From an uncultured Lachnospiraceae bacterium (GTDB taxonomy: Bacteria > Bacillota > Clostridia > Lachnospirales > Lachnospiraceae): a DNA stretch of 37,240 bases. This document shows positions 28,800-36,444 of this stretch, one piece after another. The DNA is taken from positions 1-37,240 of the forward strand of contig CAKRLN010000002.1 of assembly GCA_934359535.1 (NCBI GenBank), written 5' to 3'. The notes under the pieces are model-generated. The model was not told where the DNA came from and searched no databases. It worked only from the letters and a program-made list of their open reading frames with translations. A program made the translations under genes and the position numbers. Within the stretch, counting starts at the first letter, position 1. Every line of letters starts with the position of its first letter.

Positions 28800-28826
28800 A
28801 TTATAGCACGATAATGGCAATTTCAA
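28800..28826 (-). promoter_or_regulatory. Promoter of the membrane protein gene
   Basis: An extended -10 TGCTATAAT (TATAAT at 28800-28805) lies about 40 bases before the start codon, with TTGAAA (28821-28826) 15 bp upstream. Confidence 0.55.
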
Positions 28827-28906
28827 GCCTGCTACTGTTAAGCTGTCCTTTACACCAATAAAAAACGCTGTGCATATCTGAAAGCTCTGGAAATTCGTGA
28901 AAAATA

Positions 28907-29839
28907 TTAATCACTTAAAAAGCTTTTTATCTCCTCACTTATTCTTCCATACTCATAATCATGCACATAATGTGGACAATCCAATTCTATGTACTTTCCG
29001 GACTTCACTTCTGAAATGTATTCTTCCGGTATCCTTCTCCATGTTTCTTTGTCAAAACCAGTTCCACCAGTACCATCAGAAATAAATAGCAGCATATCAA
29101 CCTGTGGCACTCCATTTTGAGCTACAATCCTTGCATTAGCCTTAATACTCTTTACTTCATTTATCATTGTTACAGTTGCCGTTCTGTTATAAAAAATTGC
29201 TCTATACCTATTCTTTTCGTCATTAGTCAACTTTCCATGCTTTATAGCATCACTTTCCACAAGTGTAGGAATTAGTCTGGTAATTCCTAAATCCGCTGCA
29301 TATTGTCCAAGTTTCATTAGTGGAAGATTTATTTTCATATTCTCGTAATATTCTGGCACAGCCATATCCAAACCTATGATTGCTTCAATTTCATCCGGAT
29401 ATTCCTGTGCCCAATACAGGGCTTCAATTCCAGACATAGAATGCGGACATAAAACATATGGACCATCAATTCCTGCTTTATTCAAAGCTAATCTTGTTTC
29501 AGATAATATAGTCTGTAGGTTTCTGTCTTCATCAACAATATCACTATATCCATATCCAAACTTTTCGACAACAACAATTTTATACTCGTTACTTAACAAT
29601 GAATATAGAGATTTAAAATCCAGAATGGGAGAACACGTTCCGCCCCCAGACAAAAACACAAGTGTTCTGTAACCACTGCCCTCAACATAAATGCTAATAT
29701 TATTTCCATTTATATCTATAAGCTGCCCTAATGGTCTCCTTAGTTTTTCCTCATTCTTAAGCCTGTACCTATGATAACCAAAGCAAATCCACATTAAAAT
29801 AACAATGATTGCTGCAATCCATAGAAAAATACATAACAT
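28907..29839 (-). CDS. Membrane-anchored alpha/beta hydrolase
   Basis: A 310-residue alpha/beta-hydrolase-fold protein with one N-terminal membrane segment (about 3-21), likely facing outside. The oxyanion region LSGGGTCSPILDF and the nucleophile elbow PHSMSG (Ser about 134; the usual first Gly is Pro) are visible. A candidate catalytic His is in the C-terminal PHYVHDYEY. Substrate unknown. The frame opens at 29860, but AAAAAAGGAGC is ideally placed for ATG 29839, and the stop of the upstream small ORF is 4 bases before it. The base composition is more AT-rich than the genes to its left, consistent with the start of an accessory region. Confidence 0.8.
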   Translation of the reverse strand: MLCIFLWIAAIIVILMWICFGYHRYRLKNEEKLRRPLGQLIDINGNNISIYVEGSGYRTLVFLSGGGTCSPILDFKSLYSLLSNEYKIVVVEKFGYGYSDIVDEDRNLQTILSETRLALNKAGIDGPYVLCPHSMSGIEALYWAQEYPDEIEAIIGLDMAVPEYYENMKINLPLMKLGQYAADLGITRLIPTLVESDAIKHGKLTNDEKNRYRAIFYNRTATVTMINEVKSIKANARIVAQNGVPQVDMLLFISDGTGGTGFDKETWRRIPEEYISEVKSGKYIELDCPHYVHDYEYGRISEEIKSFLSD

Positions 29840-29843
29840 ACTT

Positions 29844-29987
29844 TTAGCTCCTTTTTTCATTATTTATGCATACCCCTCTTGAAATAAAAATGGCAATACA
29901 AATAATTATTACCTTACATATCATTGAAATAATTAGATTTCCACCAACTGATATTTGCGATAATGTATTAATCAATGCATGTGTCAT
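29844..29987 (-). CDS. Small membrane ORF upstream of the hydrolase, possibly truncated
   Basis: A 47-residue ORF (ATG at 29987, TAA at 29844-29846) with one hydrophobic segment (about 19-36, IISMICKVIIICIAIFIS) and a polar tail. Its stop falls just before the hydrolase start, and the hydrolase ribosome binding site lies inside its last codons, suggesting coupling. Its start lies four bases from the IS66 left end, and the frame stays open into the IS for nine codons. It may be the C-terminal remnant of a membrane protein cut by the element, or a small gene. Confidence 0.4.
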   Translation of the reverse strand: MTHALINTLSQISVGGNLIISMICKVIIICIAIFISRGVCINNEKRS

Positions 29988-29991
29988 TACA

Positions 29992-30011
29992 GTAAACGTC
30001 AAATCATGCGC
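29992..30011 (+). repeat. IS66 left inverted repeat
   Basis: Begins GTAAACGTCAAA. The first 12 bases are identical to the outer end of the right repeat. A 7-bp GC-rich hairpin (CGCCGCC/GGCGGCG, 30028-30048) follows just inside and covers the tnpC stop codon. Confidence 0.85.
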
Positions 30012-30036
30012 TAGTCATTAAATTCAACGCCGCCTG

Positions 30037-31665
30037 TTATGGGCGGCGCGGCTTCCGGCATTCGTCCGGAAGACTATCTGACCATGGCATGAGATGATCC
30101 AGTTTTGCCGGATCTATATTTCCTTTTTCATCACAGTGTTTTGGCAACTCTGTAAGGATATACTTAAAGTAATAATACGGTCGCAGCTGATTCAGCTTTG
30201 CGGTTTCAGAAATACTATATACCATTGCACTGGCAGATGCTCCTTTTGCGGTATTGTGGAACATCCAGTTTTTCTTGCCCAGACAAAAGGTTCGTATAGC
30301 TCTCTCCGAAGCTGAATTGTCGATAGGCACATTGCCATCTTCGAGAAATATCTGTAAGTATTTTTCCTGATTGATTACGAAATTAAGTCCCTGTCCTGTT
30401 TTTGATTTTGGAGGTACTGTACAATCGCTTACCTGCTGTTTTACCCACGCAAAGAATTCTTCAACCATCGGCTTGATCACTTCCTGCCGTTTTTGAAGAC
30501 GTTCCCTTGATGAGAGTCCTTTTAGCTCAGTATCAGCATTATAAAATTCAGCGATCTTCTGCAACGCCTGGTATGCAACCGATTGTCTTACCGACGACGG
30601 ATCCTTTTTATCTGCAGCCTTAACCGCATCTGCAAAATCACGCCTTGCATGTGCCCAGCAGTTCGCATTTGTTACATCTGGCAGCTTTTTGTCAACCAGA
30701 TGGTATTGCTGCAAACTGTCAGTTACAAGGACTCCCTTATAGTCCTTGTAAAAATCCAGAGGTTTTTGATGATCACGCCCCTTCTGATATTCATAGACCA
30801 CGATTGGACGCCTGGTATAAAACTCTCCGGAGCGGTGCACCCACATATAGCATTTACTGTTGGGGTGCTCGCTGTCTGCTATCGCCTGCGTTGGTGTTTC
30901 ATCAGACTGCGTGACATGCAGCGACAGCAGTTCCTGCTTCATCCGCTCAACGAACGGAGTGAAATATATCTGGGAGCATTTAACAATCCAGTTGGACATT
31001 GTCTGGCGTGATATATTCACACCATTACGTTGGAATTCCTGTTCAATCCGGTGTAATGCGGATGAATTCACATATTTTACATTCAGTATGGAAGCCAGTA
31101 ATGATGGTGTTACAATGCTGTTGCGAAGCAGATCCTTGGGTCTGTTTCCACGCAGAAATTCATCCTGATGATCACCATCGGTTCCTACATATACCTCGAC
31201 GGTATGAATTTCGACCGTCCATGATTCAGGCTCATGGCGAAGCCTTTTGTAGGTTTCATCCGGCATACGGCGCCAGTTGTTCTTTCCGTAAAAAGCATCG
31301 AGCTGTTCTTCAGAAACACTGTACGGCGGAAGTATTTCCTCCGGGAAATCCTTCAGATCAAGATCCCGTTGTCCTTTTTTCTTCACTGCACGCTTTGCTG
31401 GGAGAACTTCTTCCGCAGAAGGCTCCTTTTTTGATTCATCGCAGGCAGCCTCCGCTTCATCAAAAAAGGAAAGCTGACCTTCGATTGACTTTAAGGTCTC
31501 TGTATGTTTGCCAAATCTGTAATTGTTGGCAATGCGAACCTGCTCAATGAGCTTTTCGATGTTGTCATTTAAAGCATCAAGCTGCCCCTGCATCATAAGA
31601 ACAATCGTGATCAGTTCTTCACGGCTGCAATTATTCAGTTCTTCCAAAGTGTGTTTCTGTGCCAT
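30037..31665 (-). CDS. tnpC: IS66 transposase TnpC
   Basis: DDE transposase of the IS66 family, 542 residues. An N-terminal coiled coil (about 20-50), the leucine-rich/zinc-finger-like region and the catalytic core follow. Catalytic acids are Asp255 (SDETPTQ), Asp316 (VLVTDSLQQYH) and Glu454 (NSASERAIR); the CWAHARR motif (336-342) lies between them. The C-terminal IS66_C segment (LRPYYYFKYILTELP) is present. The frame is complete and length normal, so it looks functional. AAGGAG lies before the ATG and an extended -10 promoter just upstream could express it independently of tnpA/tnpB. Confidence 0.95.
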   Translation of the reverse strand: MAQKHTLEELNNCSREELITIVLMMQGQLDALNDNIEKLIEQVRIANNYRFGKHTETLKSIEGQLSFFDEAEAACDESKKEPSAEEVLPAKRAVKKKGQRDLDLKDFPEEILPPYSVSEEQLDAFYGKNNWRRMPDETYKRLRHEPESWTVEIHTVEVYVGTDGDHQDEFLRGNRPKDLLRNSIVTPSLLASILNVKYVNSSALHRIEQEFQRNGVNISRQTMSNWIVKCSQIYFTPFVERMKQELLSLHVTQSDETPTQAIADSEHPNSKCYMWVHRSGEFYTRRPIVVYEYQKGRDHQKPLDFYKDYKGVLVTDSLQQYHLVDKKLPDVTNANCWAHARRDFADAVKAADKKDPSSVRQSVAYQALQKIAEFYNADTELKGLSSRERLQKRQEVIKPMVEEFFAWVKQQVSDCTVPPKSKTGQGLNFVINQEKYLQIFLEDGNVPIDNSASERAIRTFCLGKKNWMFHNTAKGASASAMVYSISETAKLNQLRPYYYFKYILTELPKHCDEKGNIDPAKLDHLMPWSDSLPDECRKPRRP

Positions 31666-31935
31666 TGCTTCGCTCCTTCAAACTGATTTTATTATAGCAG
31701 AAGTGAGCTTAATTAGCGAATGCTTATGTGTTGGTTCTTCGTCATTATGCCTACAGACGTAAGGCGGTATACTGCCAATAAAAGCAAGAAAATATAGAGT
31801 TTTCAAAGTTCGAAATATTTATTTCAAGCCTCTTCCAGCCAACATAGCAGTGACAAAGAGGGCTTACAATCGAAGCTGTACTATAGTTTTTGCAGCACCA
31901 TAAATGTCTTTAAAAAATCTCTGTTTTGCACAAAC
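31666..31935. other. Unusually long tnpB-tnpC gap inside the IS66
   Basis: The 270 bases between tnpB and tnpC hold no convincing ORF on either strand. Most IS66 elements have these genes adjacent. The gap includes an extended -10 near tnpC. I see no passenger gene or RNA motif that I recognise. Confidence 0.7.
31691..31699 (-). promoter_or_regulatory. Extended -10 promoter for tnpC
   Basis: TGCTATAAT on the minus strand lies about 25 bases before the tnpC start. The -35 is poor, but the extended -10 is a full match. Confidence 0.45.
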
Positions 31936-32296
31936 TCAGAATGGCTTTTGTGGTGTGACATCCTTAATCTTAGGATCAAGCGGATTTAAACCGAGCATCA
32001 GGTAATCGAATTGTTCCTCAGTAAGATCCGCAGCTTCTTCCGTGGTTCTTGGCCAGGATAACGAACCAGCTTCGATCCGTTTATACAGCAGAAGAAATCC
32101 ATCGCCCATCCAGAGCAGTCCTTTGATTCTGTCGGAGCGCCTGCCACAGAACAGGAACAGGGTTCCTTTTTCAAACGGATTCTGCTTATACTTATCACCA
32201 ATGATCATCGAGAGACCATCAATGCCTTTGCGCAGGTCAACTGTGTTCCACACGCAAGTACGACACGAGTGATTTTAGCAACGTTCTCCAGCATGG
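31936..32296 (-). pseudogene. tnpB: IS66 TnpB with a frameshift near its N-terminus
   Basis: IS66 accessory protein TnpB (Orf2). The main frame (32253 downward, 105 residues) has the family core VDLRKGIDGLS, GTLFLFCGRRSDRIKGL and the Trp/Leu-rich 'GFLLLYKRIE' segment. It lacks the usual first ~15 residues. Those are encoded by a different frame that starts at an ATG (about 32296) with AAAGGAGG upstream and reads MLENVAKITRVVLACGT. The two frames would join if GGAACACAGTT had two fewer bases (a CA duplication), so the gene is probably frameshifted. A GTG at 32253 could still start a shortened protein. No slippery heptamer is visible. Confidence 0.7.
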
Positions 32297-32667
32297 ATTA
32301 CCTCCTTTAGTAGCAGACTCAGTACTTCCTCTGAAAGAGCATTCGATATTTCCAGAGTGATAGCTCCATGTCGGATAACCGCGGTCGTAGTTGAATTCAG
32401 CGAATCTTGTGTTGAAACAACTTTCTCCGATGTGGGAGCTGCGAATTCAACAAAAGAAATTTCCGCAGGTTCTTCAGTAGCTGCTGGAAGTTGCATCTGG
32501 TCGTATGATTCTTTGCGAAACTTACGCAGCCAGTAATAGTATGACTTTTCTTTGATATCATTGTCTTTCAGCCATTGCCGGACGGTTACGTTTGCAGGTC
32601 GTTCCTGACATTGTTTTATGATGTTTAACCAATTGGCACGCCTGACATTGTGTGTGAGTTGATCCAT
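32275..32667 (-). CDS. tnpA: IS66 TnpA (Orf1)
   Basis: First gene of the IS66 element, 130 residues. It has an N-terminal helix-turn-helix-type region ('VTVRQWLKDNDIKEKSYYYWLRKFR', about 27-51) and a C-terminal region with 'ITLEISNALSEEVLSLLLKEV', both seen in IS66 TnpA proteins. GAGGAGG precedes the ATG. The stop overlaps the tnpB start by about 20 bases, so the two are translationally linked. The frame is intact. Confidence 0.88.
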   Translation of the reverse strand: MDQLTHNVRRANWLNIIKQCQERPANVTVRQWLKDNDIKEKSYYYWLRKFRKESYDQMQLPAATEEPAEISFVEFAAPTSEKVVSTQDSLNSTTTAVIRHGAITLEISNALSEEVLSLLLKEVIHAGERC

Positions 32668-32680
32668 GATAGTTTGCCTC

Positions 32681-32717
32681 CTCTAAAAAACTATTAGTTT
32701 TTTCGTGTTTTTTAGAG
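32681..32717 (-). promoter_or_regulatory. Leader hairpin upstream of tnpA with alternative pairings
   Basis: CTCTAAAAAAC (32681-32691) forms a perfect 11-bp stem with GTTTTTTAGAG (32707-32717). Part of the same arm can instead pair with GTTTTTT at 32697-32703. On the minus strand the stem ends immediately before the tnpA ribosome binding site. Hairpins of this kind protect transposase genes from read-through in several ISs; here it is inferred. Confidence 0.5.
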
Positions 32718-32745
32718 TGTCTCACAAAAATGCTAATTATCCAAG

Positions 32746-32765
32746 GCGAGTGGTTTGACGTTTAC
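32746..32765 (-). repeat. IS66 right inverted repeat
   Basis: Reading inward on the minus strand it begins GTAAACGTCAAACC and matches the left repeat at 17 of 20 positions. Confidence 0.85.
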
Positions 32766-32919
32766 AAATATAGTTACGGACAGATACGGATGATTACGTA
32801 CTTACTAATGAAAGACCTCCTATGATTTTAATATTTTATCATAGAAGACCATTATATTGTCTAATTTGCAGAAATTTTTTCACAGGCTCATTTCTCCAAA
32901 AATTAACACAATTATTATT

Positions 32920-33597
32920 TTAAGCATTTTCATCTTTTATTATTTCTTTCTTATACAACTCCGATATGCTAATAAGAAAATATATTTTATTTTCTGTCAT
33001 TGTAGGACTTTTTCCAACATAAACATACTCCTTATCCTTCGCCATATAAATATATCTTTTTTCATTATTTTCAATATAATATAATTTTTCTTTTCCAGCT
33101 TCCAATCCTTTAGCCGTTACGAGATATGTAATTATCCACATAATAATTACTATCAAAACAATCCATAACCCTATAAAAGTATAATTTTTATTATAATATA
33201 AACTTATAATGCTCGCATTACTTATAATTGTCAAAAACAATGCTATACTTATCAAAAAAAAGCTTCCAGCGTATGAAATGTATTGGTTTTTTTTATTTGC
33301 AGATGCTTTTTTAGCTTTAACTGTGAACATACCTGTTAAAAAAAATGTAATAACCAAGATTACGCAATAAATCCAGATATTACCATTATTAGTTATCACA
33401 TTAACATACACACAAAATAATTCTGCAAATACCATTGTACTAATTATTAGATTATTGTTTGCATATATCTTTTTTCTTGTCATAAAAATTCTTTCAATGT
33501 CTGACGTTCCAAATGCCACTAATGTGCTTAAAATAACAGCTATCATAGGCGACATTAAAAGCATGACCAATTTTACATTTTCTAAAATTTCCTTCAT
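32920..33597 (-). CDS. Five-pass membrane protein next to the SIR2 gene
   Basis: A 225-residue protein I do not recognise by name. There are five hydrophobic segments at about 9-29, 48-70, 74-92, 108-132 and 141-161, then a ~60-residue soluble tail with an aromatic, charged pattern (KLYYIENNEKRYIYMAKDKE, about 171-190). GAGGA precedes the ATG. It lies 104 bases downstream of the SIR2/P-loop gene on the same strand and is similarly AT-rich, so it may be its partner or an unrelated accessory gene. No catalytic motif is visible. Confidence 0.65.
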   Translation of the reverse strand: MKEILENVKLVMLLMSPMIAVILSTLVAFGTSDIERIFMTRKKIYANNNLIISTMVFAELFCVYVNVITNNGNIWIYCVILVITFFLTGMFTVKAKKASANKKNQYISYAGSFFLISIALFLTIISNASIISLYYNKNYTFIGLWIVLIVIIMWIITYLVTAKGLEAGKEKLYYIENNEKRYIYMAKDKEYVYVGKSPTMTENKIYFLISISELYKKEIIKDENA

Positions 33598-33701
33598 AAT
33601 TTAAATCCTCGTTTCTTTTTCCTAGCTCATATACTCTATTAACAATTTTCAATTTTGCAAATACACTATAATGCTCTTATGTATTGTTGACTATTTCGAT
33701 G

Positions 33702-36221
33702 TCAATACTTTCTATCATGATAAATAAAGTAATCATCTTTTTTTAATCCAATGTTCAACAAATAATTTCTTTCTTGAGACCATTCAGGTCCTACAATGTC
33801 AGCATTCAGTACCAATTTATTAACAAACTTTGTAAAATCTTCCGTTCCTCGACTATGATTAAGCAAAGTTTTTGTAGCACCTATGTTATTAGTATCAGAA
33901 AATACTTTGTAGTAATATTCCAATGCCAATTGATTAACATCATTATTTGTATAACCACATAATTTAGCTAATCTGCCATAAAGCATTGCAATTTGCATAA
34001 TAGCGTTACTCTCGGTACGAAAATATTTTGTTTCACCATTGTCTATCCTTGTTCTGGAATCCTGCTCAGCTTTTTTTGCCCAATCAATTGCTTCAAGTAT
34101 TTCTGCTCTTGAACCTGCATGTCTATAATTGTTCGTTATATAAATACTCTTCGCTCGTTGTAACCAGTAGTTTGGATCATTAGCCTTAAGTCTCTTTATA
34201 TTTTCATTTGCATAAACATTATGTATAAACTTAGCTGCCCCATATTTAATCGGAGTTGATCGATTAGGATTCGATATTGAAGTAATGGACGATTCAGAAT
34301 ACACCCTAGAAAAAATGTCATTCAACTTATCAAATTGTAAAAATTCCTTAACATAATCCATATTGATTTTACTAAAGCTTAACAATATTTCATATATAGC
34401 CTGACAAACATTTTTTTGATGTTCTTTAGTCATCCTGTTACCTATTTCACTACTCACCGCCGGATAAATATATGCACTTAGAATTTGTAACAGTCCTAAT
34501 TTTCCATTGCATATCACTTTTATGGCTGAATGCTTCCCGATTTCACCCTTTTTACAATTTTCTTCTTGTATAAACGGTGAAAATTGATTAACTATTTTCT
34601 TATATTCCTTAGCCATCCCCAATATTACAATTTCTTCAAAATAAATTTTATTCTTGACAAGTAACCATATTATTAGTTTAAGTTCTTTCAAAGATGTAAT
34701 GGCATAATTATCAACAAGTTTTCTATTATAAACATTAGCAATTCTTAATGTATTATCTAACAAATTATTCTTTTCATTAAAAGTAGCGATACCTAACAAA
34801 TTTAACTTTTCATTAATAACTAATATATCTTTCTTTAATATCTTTCCAGTTAATGTTCCATCAATGGCATAATTAATTATTTCTGAATTAAATGTAAGTA
34901 AATTGACTACATCATCAAATGAATTAAAAAAAATACAAATAATGTTATTCTTTAAAACATCAAAATTCACAATCAAATTATTAAATCCACGATCATCAAG
35001 TGATTCGCTATCAAAAATAATAAGTGCATTATGTTCCTGAAGTAAATCAACAACATCTTTTTCCGATAAAGACTCCTTCTCTGAAATAAAATATCGCTGA
35101 TAATTAGGATGTGCTTCAAGAATTGCATGTGCAAGCATAGTTTTTCCCACAAATCTTCTTCCTATTACAACATTAATTTTATTTTGTAATAATTTAATAC
35201 TTTGAATACGTTCTGAGGAAACATAATAAAAAGGGAGTTTATTTTTATCCGGTGATAAATCTGCTAAATAATCAAGATTTGTCTTTTTATCTTTCCCAAG
35301 CCTTTCTAATTCTATATATTTGAAATTTGTTATATTTTTTTCAACTTGTGCTTTACTTTCTTCATAGCATTGAACCAAAAATTCATAAAAATATTTATAA
35401 TCATCACTTGATGAAAGTTTAATTATATGTGAAATGTTGAATCCAACTAATTTATCTTTTTTAAATTCTGATAAATCATCTGACGTAACGTATATACCTC
35501 GAATATCTCGGACTTTTTTATTTCTATTTTTATCTGCTAAAACAGAATATTTAATGTCAATCTCATCATCCAAACTACAACCAATATATAACAAATTCTT
35601 ATTTCCACAATCTGCCGATAACAAATTATGAAATTTTTCACTTTGCTTAAGGCTAGCAATATACTGACTTTCTGTAAGTATCATCTCATTATAGTCTGAG
35701 CTCTTGCAGAACATTGCAACATCACCATGAATTTTATATAATATTTTGCAATCTGGGTTTATTGTTCTCTCATCAAACTTTCTATTTGGATAGAATACTT
35801 CCCATTCTTGAGGTCTTGAATCCTCAATTCCTGTGTCAATGTTTAAAGTATAAATATATGGCCATTTAATGTTATTTAAAAAGCATAATTGTTGCGGGTT
35901 ATTAATCCTAACCCCAGTGAAGTTTTTTAAATAATAATCAATAACCCCATCTTCACATGGATTTGGAAATGTATTCTGAAAAAATTCTGAAATCGAACTA
36001 AACGACTCCGCCTCTAATTCATTCTTATTAATTTTTTTCTTCAAGGATATTTTTCCAATCATTGCCTCTTTCAAGTCAGTTCCGCTAGGAACTCTACCTC
36101 CCCTTCTGGTTTTTACCCCACGCGTAAATCCAGACCCTAATATTGGCACTAAAGTTCCTTCCTTAAATGCATGAATAAAGAAATCCTTTGTTTCCTTCGA
36201 ACTAATCTTAAGTTCCTCCAT
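33702..36221 (-). CDS. SIR2-like / STAND-like P-loop protein, candidate antiphage NADase
   Basis: An 839-residue multidomain protein. The N-terminal ~270 residues are SIR2-like: LGSGFT (29-33, NAD-binding turn), TLNID (125-129), KIHGD with candidate catalytic His165, and LYIGCSLDDE (211-220), all in the order seen in antiphage SIR2 effectors. A P-loop NTPase region follows with Walker A GRRFVGKT (354-361) and Walker B-like ALIIFDSES (about 399-407). The C-terminal ~280 residues are helical, TPR-like. SIR2 plus STAND is the architecture of type V AVAST (Avs5) proteins, in which recognition of a phage protein triggers NAD depletion; functional identity here is inferred. AAGGT precedes the ATG. 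Codon use is strongly AT-rich compared with the core genes, suggesting transfer. Confidence 0.82.
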   Translation of the reverse strand: MEELKISSKETKDFFIHAFKEGTLVPILGSGFTRGVKTRRGGRVPSGTDLKEAMIGKISLKKKINKNELEAESFSSISEFFQNTFPNPCEDGVIDYYLKNFTGVRINNPQQLCFLNNIKWPYIYTLNIDTGIEDSRPQEWEVFYPNRKFDERTINPDCKILYKIHGDVAMFCKSSDYNEMILTESQYIASLKQSEKFHNLLSADCGNKNLLYIGCSLDDEIDIKYSVLADKNRNKKVRDIRGIYVTSDDLSEFKKDKLVGFNISHIIKLSSSDDYKYFYEFLVQCYEESKAQVEKNITNFKYIELERLGKDKKTNLDYLADLSPDKNKLPFYYVSSERIQSIKLLQNKINVVIGRRFVGKTMLAHAILEAHPNYQRYFISEKESLSEKDVVDLLQEHNALIIFDSESLDDRGFNNLIVNFDVLKNNIICIFFNSFDDVVNLLTFNSEIINYAIDGTLTGKILKKDILVINEKLNLLGIATFNEKNNLLDNTLRIANVYNRKLVDNYAITSLKELKLIIWLLVKNKIYFEEIVILGMAKEYKKIVNQFSPFIQEENCKKGEIGKHSAIKVICNGKLGLLQILSAYIYPAVSSEIGNRMTKEHQKNVCQAIYEILLSFSKINMDYVKEFLQFDKLNDIFSRVYSESSITSISNPNRSTPIKYGAAKFIHNVYANENIKRLKANDPNYWLQRAKSIYITNNYRHAGSRAEILEAIDWAKKAEQDSRTRIDNGETKYFRTESNAIMQIAMLYGRLAKLCGYTNNDVNQLALEYYYKVFSDTNNIGATKTLLNHSRGTEDFTKFVNKLVLNADIVGPEWSQERNYLLNIGLKKDDYFIYHDRKY

Positions 36222-36372
36222 TTTCTACCTTGCATGATAATTAGAAAATTTATTATCATATATTTCCTTTCTTTCAAAATTATGGTTCGATACAATTTAG
36301 GCATTTATCATCCATACTTAACAATGCACAATACACTGCTCTAAAAAAGCACCCATTTCTAAACCTTTGTCT

Positions 36373-36382
36373 AGTATATCAG
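36373..36382 (-). promoter_or_regulatory. Possible extended -10 promoter of the SIR2 gene
   Basis: CTGATATACT on the minus strand (TATACT with an upstream TGA) lies about 150 bases before the SIR2 start. The -35 is weak. An inverted repeat begins about 35 bases upstream. Confidence 0.4.
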
Positions 36383-36411
36383 TCTCAAATTATACTTAAA
36401 ACTCCAACTGC

Positions 36412-36444
36412 AAAATTGACACATAAATGTCAAAAATTGACACA
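36412..36444. repeat. Operator-like repeat upstream of the SIR2 gene
   Basis: AAAATTGACACA occurs twice (36412-36423 and 36433-36444, period 21). The first TTGACA also forms a perfect inverted repeat with TGTCAA (36416-36421 and 36428-36433, 6-nt spacer). This layout suits a dimeric repressor, but no regulator is seen next to it. Confidence 0.5.

Larger units (their letters stand above)
29992..32765 (-). mobile_element. IS66-family insertion sequence (about 2.77 kb)
   Basis: Bounded by 20-bp imperfect inverted repeats starting GTAA, 17 of 20 identical (29992-30011 and 32746-32765). It contains the three IS66 genes in the usual order tnpA-tnpB-tnpC on the minus strand. Atypical points are a 270-bp gap between tnpB and tnpC, a frame disruption at the start of tnpB, and no visible 8-bp target duplication (left flank TCATTACA, right flank AAATATAG). 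Confidence 0.88.

Noticed and set aside
28762..28906. tRNA gene or riboswitch in the gap before the hydrolase
   Set aside because: No cloverleaf or known aptamer core found; only a promoter is visible.
36412..36444. Short direct repeats as a CRISPR array
   Set aside because: Only two 12-bp copies with a 9-bp spacer and no cas genes; this fits an operator better.
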